Source of the DNA: Hypomyces perniciosus
Lineage: Eukaryota > Ascomycota > Sordariomycetes > Hypocreales > Hypocreaceae
Length of the DNA stretch: 64,000 nucleotides
Direction: 5' to 3'
Assembly (NCBI GenBank): GCA_008477525.1
Contig: SPDT01000001.1
Coordinates: 3,286,001-3,350,000 of the forward strand
The translations under genes and the position numbers were made by a program. The notes below the pieces were generated by a model, which saw only the letters and a list, made by a program, of their open reading frames with translations, did no database searches and was not told the origin of the DNA. Each line of letters begins with the position of its first letter. The first letter of the stretch is position 1. This document shows, piece after piece, positions 61,541-64,000 of this stretch.

Positions 61541-61847
61541 ACATTTTTATCTGGTATGCCTGGGCCATCCACATGGTTCCGTGACCCAGTTTAGGTATAC
61601 ACCCATTCTCAGAATATCCATTGCTTGGTGGAGTCATTGTGTGGAAATCCTTCGTTTATCGGTTCACGGCTCTTTACTATTGCAATATTTCTTCCTATCA
61701 GAGCACATTCCTGACGTCCAAACAACCCGAAGAGAACGATATTTGCCTCTTCCCGGTGTGGCGGACAAGAGCTGTGGGCTTGGCAAAATGAGCTATCCCC
61801 GGTCAGTTGCTTTTTTCTTCTTTTTTTTCTCCCATTGTTCAAGTCCG
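61541..61847. other. Intergenic between the small gene and metG
   Basis: 307 bp including a long pyrimidine run (61808-61834). It includes the metG 3' flank and possibly unrecognised 5' exons of the small gene. Confidence 0.4.
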
Positions 61848-63276
61848 TTAGTCCATGGTCAACGGTGTTTGACCCAGCTTTTCGGCCGCTCCAGTGGCAT
61901 GGAAGCCGTCCAGGGTAACTGTCACGGCGCCTGCTTGTACCAACTATCCGAGGGAATCAGCACTTGTATCTGTACAAGAATAATGCGCATGGGGAGATTA
62001 GGAGTGAGGGGGTGGAGGATGAACCTACGGCGCGAGACAAGTCTTCAATTAGATCAGCAGCATCCTCAATACCAACGCAGAGACGAATGATATCCTCGGG
62101 CATATTTCGCTCCCTTCTGGTCTTGGCATCAATGCTGGCATGGCTCATCTGACAGGGCATGCTAATGAGACTGTTGACACAACCAAAGCTGACGCTAATG
62201 GCCCATAAACGGGCGGCCTCTACGATGCGCTGTGATACTGCTGGGTCGCCGGTTTCGAATGATAGGACAGCACCAGCACCTCTTGCTGTAGACCAGTGTA
62301 GGTCGTATTGGGGGTGAGACTTTAGACCGGGATATCGCACCCGGAACCCGTGTGATTCGAGGAACTCGGCAATGGCCTGTGCATTGGCTTGTTGCTTCTC
62401 CATGCGGATTGCAAGGGTCTTGACGCCTCTCATGAGAAGGAAAGAGTCATTCGGCGAGAGGCCGCACCCAGTCGAATTGATGGTAAAGTAGAGCTTATCG
62501 GCAATCGCAGCATCGTTGCAAGCAATCACACCAGCCATGATATCGTGATGGCCAGATAGGTACTTGGTCCCGGATTCGTAGACGATGTCAGCGCCCAAAT
62601 CCAAAGGATTTGAAAGCATGGGGGATAGCATTGTGTTGTCGACTACTACCAGCGCCTTTTCATTGACCTCATGGATCATGCGAGCAATCGATGGGATGTC
62701 AACGATTTTGATAAGAGGGTTTGTGGGAGTCTCGAGGAGAACCATGGCGGTCTTGTTGGAGATGCGTGCCTTGACGGCATCAACATGCGTTGTATCGACA
62801 TGATGCACGACGATTCCCTGGTTAGTGGCCATGTATGTGAGCAAGCGATGAGTGCCACCGTAAAGATCATCCCCGGTAATAACCTCGTCGCCGGGGCGCA
62901 AAAGGCGAGTGATGACATCGAGAGCGCCCATGCCTGAACTGACTGCCAATGCGCGACTGGCGTTCATGATCTTGGCAAGGTGCCTCTCCAAGTGGGTGCG
63001 AGTAGGATTGCCAGAACGCGTGTAGTCATATTCCTGATGACCTCCGCCGGCGGAGCTCTGCTTGAAAGTGGCCGACTGGTAAATGGGAATGCTCGAGGCG
63101 CCATATTGGTCCTTTCCCTCGGTGTACACCAACTCTGTCGCGAGAGCATAGCGGCGGCGCCCGTTACGGGGACTTGAAGGTGCAGGCGAAGGGGGGAGAT
63201 CATGGCCGTCGAGGTCGACACGCTTTAGGGGATTGCTGGATTTGCCTGACTGGCTATCGGATGGAAGAGACGCCAT
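61848..63276 (-). CDS. metG: Cystathionine beta-lyase (MetG type)
   Basis: Exons 63276-62029 and 61943-61848 (85-bp intron, GTAGGT...GGATAG) give 447 aa. The enzyme is a PLP-dependent Cys/Met-metabolism lyase that splits cystathionine into homocysteine, pyruvate and ammonia in methionine synthesis. Motifs: YDYTRSGNPTR, substrate/PLP loop SSGMGALDVI, GDDLYGGTHRL, and the PLP lysine K238 in ESGTKYLSGHHD. The SGHHD(I/L)MAG form, DNTM and the overall match point to beta-lyase rather than gamma-lyase or synthase, though close paralogues can be hard to tell apart. The last 31 residues (LVQAGAVTVTLDGF and on) come only from the spliced exon; unspliced reading ends wrongly in RYKC. The N-terminal 40 residues are low complexity and variable. 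Confidence 0.92.
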
Positions 63277-63933
63277 GTTGGCGGAGGCGGGCGAGGTGCC
63301 TAGGGTTTCTGGCTAGGTCGTTGAATAGATAGGTAAGTAGTAATAAAGACTAACACAAGGGGATGCGAAATCGTAGGGAATAGGGAATAGGGAATAGTCG
63401 ATCAGAACATATGCTTTTCCAGCGTACGGAGTAGTTGCAACGAAAGAATGTGTACTAGTAGGTGCCGTGCATGGTGAAGTGTCACACTCTGCCCTTCTCA
63501 AGCCGGCAACGGAGGGGTACTGATGTTTCCGCTCTACACAAAGTGACCAGGCTTATTGGGCCTTGTCCGAGTATCGCACTACCACCTCCTCAGATCCACT
63601 TGCATAACAATGTGGGGGAGGCTAGATGACGTGATCCCGCCCGAGTTCAATGAATTGACGTGAATAGTACTAGTATTACTTCGTAATAGTAGAGGTAGTA
63701 TATAGTAGTAATAATAGATGCTTATCATATACAACTTAAACACGATCCCACTTGCAATAAATACATAATACCATGTGCCATGCACATGGAAACGGCAGAT
63801 AGAACCAACCTTAGCGTCATTCAATCCGAATTCAATCCCATAAGGCCTGTCGCGGCTTCTACACGCAACAACAACATATGTGATTCCAACGCCATTCTTA
63901 TTCGTACAGCATGTCCAGGCAGGGCCCTGCAAT
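63277..63933. other. metG upstream region
   Basis: 657 bp between metG and the 3' end of the next minus-strand gene. Contains three tandem AGGGAAT units (63375-63395), an exact TACGGAGTA (63425-63433) and a TAGTA/TACTA-rich patch (63663-63712). The open frame crossing 63962-63579 is biased (runs of Y from TAT/TAC repeats) and rejected. Confidence 0.5.
63375..63395. repeat. AGGGAAT minisatellite, three units
   Basis: Three perfect tandem 7-bp units about 100 bp upstream of the metG ATG. Possibly polymorphic. Confidence 0.85.
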
Positions 63934-64000
63934 CTAGTCATGAATCTCAACAACAGTTTCATCTACATCTTCGTACTCGTCGCTGGATGGCTTGCTCTTG
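63934..64000 (-). CDS. 3' end of a gene running in from beyond the right edge
   Basis: On the minus strand the last 64 nt before a TAG (63936-63934) read KSKPSSDEYEDVDETVVEIHD, an acidic, plausible C-terminal tail. The frame is open to the window edge. Too short to assign a family; it could also be a chance frame. Confidence 0.4.
   Translation of the reverse strand, partial: KSKPSSDEYEDVDETVVEIHD

Noticed and set aside
63579..63962. Minus-strand frame of 127 codons near the right edge
   Set aside because: It contains a run of tyrosines from a TAGTAGTA-type repeat and overlaps the better-supported 3' end of a gene in another frame.

Overview
The window comes from a filamentous ascomycete. 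The genes carry many short introns (about 50-130 bp, GTRNGT donors, CTAAC-type branch points). The proteins are typical fungal orthologues (EXO70, MCM3, CAP/Srv2, AcuJ, Rsc8, Pms1, Bst1, Tms1, MetG). The left third is an AT-saturated block of the kind made by repeat-induced point mutation (RIP): remaining C residues sit mostly before T or C, and CpA and CpG are nearly gone. A Eurotiomycete is my best guess from the look of the proteins and a recurring intergenic TACGGAGTA motif, but I could not test this.

Bases 1 to about 22,400 hold no intact gene. They are a graveyard of mobile elements. The clearest is a 3.1-kb LTR retrotransposon (17062-20158) with two 152-bp LTRs, a candidate primer-binding site, a polypurine tract and a 5-bp target duplication (ATATT). 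Related solo LTRs lie at 16229-16385 (inverted, TSD TAAAA) and 6371-6525. An unrelated, non-mutated solo LTR of 270 bp lies at 1414-1683 (TSD TTTAA). There is also a tandem of repeat units at 6320-7509, the second bounded by terminal inverted repeats, and a dispersed repeat pair of about 150 bp (9078 and 21859).

From 22,434 to the right edge the DNA is normal gene-dense euchromatin. In order: EXO70 (+); a 1225-aa predicted RNA end-processing enzyme with 2H phosphoesterase, EEP, nucleotidyltransferase and MJ1316 domains (-); MCM3 (+); a Mak32-like PfkB protein lacking the usual catalytic Asp (-); CAP/Srv2 (+); carnitine acetyltransferase AcuJ with predicted mitochondrial and peroxisomal forms (-); a SWIRM-SANT chromatin-remodelling subunit (-); ETF alpha (+); adrenodoxin reductase Arh1 (-); an unknown membrane protein (+); the mismatch-repair protein Pms1 (-); the GPI inositol-deacylase Bst1 (+); an MFS transporter (-); serine incorporator Tms1 (+); a small unknown two-exon gene (-); cystathionine beta-lyase MetG (-); and the 3' end of a further gene (-). 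Exon boundaries were worked out by eye from splice signals, reading phase and family knowledge.

The genes are mostly housekeeping and do not form one pathway, but some themes recur. AcuJ and ETF alpha both serve fatty-acid and acetyl-unit catabolism and both have CCTCGG/CCGAGG (Far-type) hexamers upstream. MCM3 and PMS1 both have ACGCGT cell-cycle boxes upstream. ETF alpha and Arh1, both mitochondrial flavoproteins, converge with only 37 bp between stop codons. The most novel-looking item is the four-domain RNA end-processing protein.
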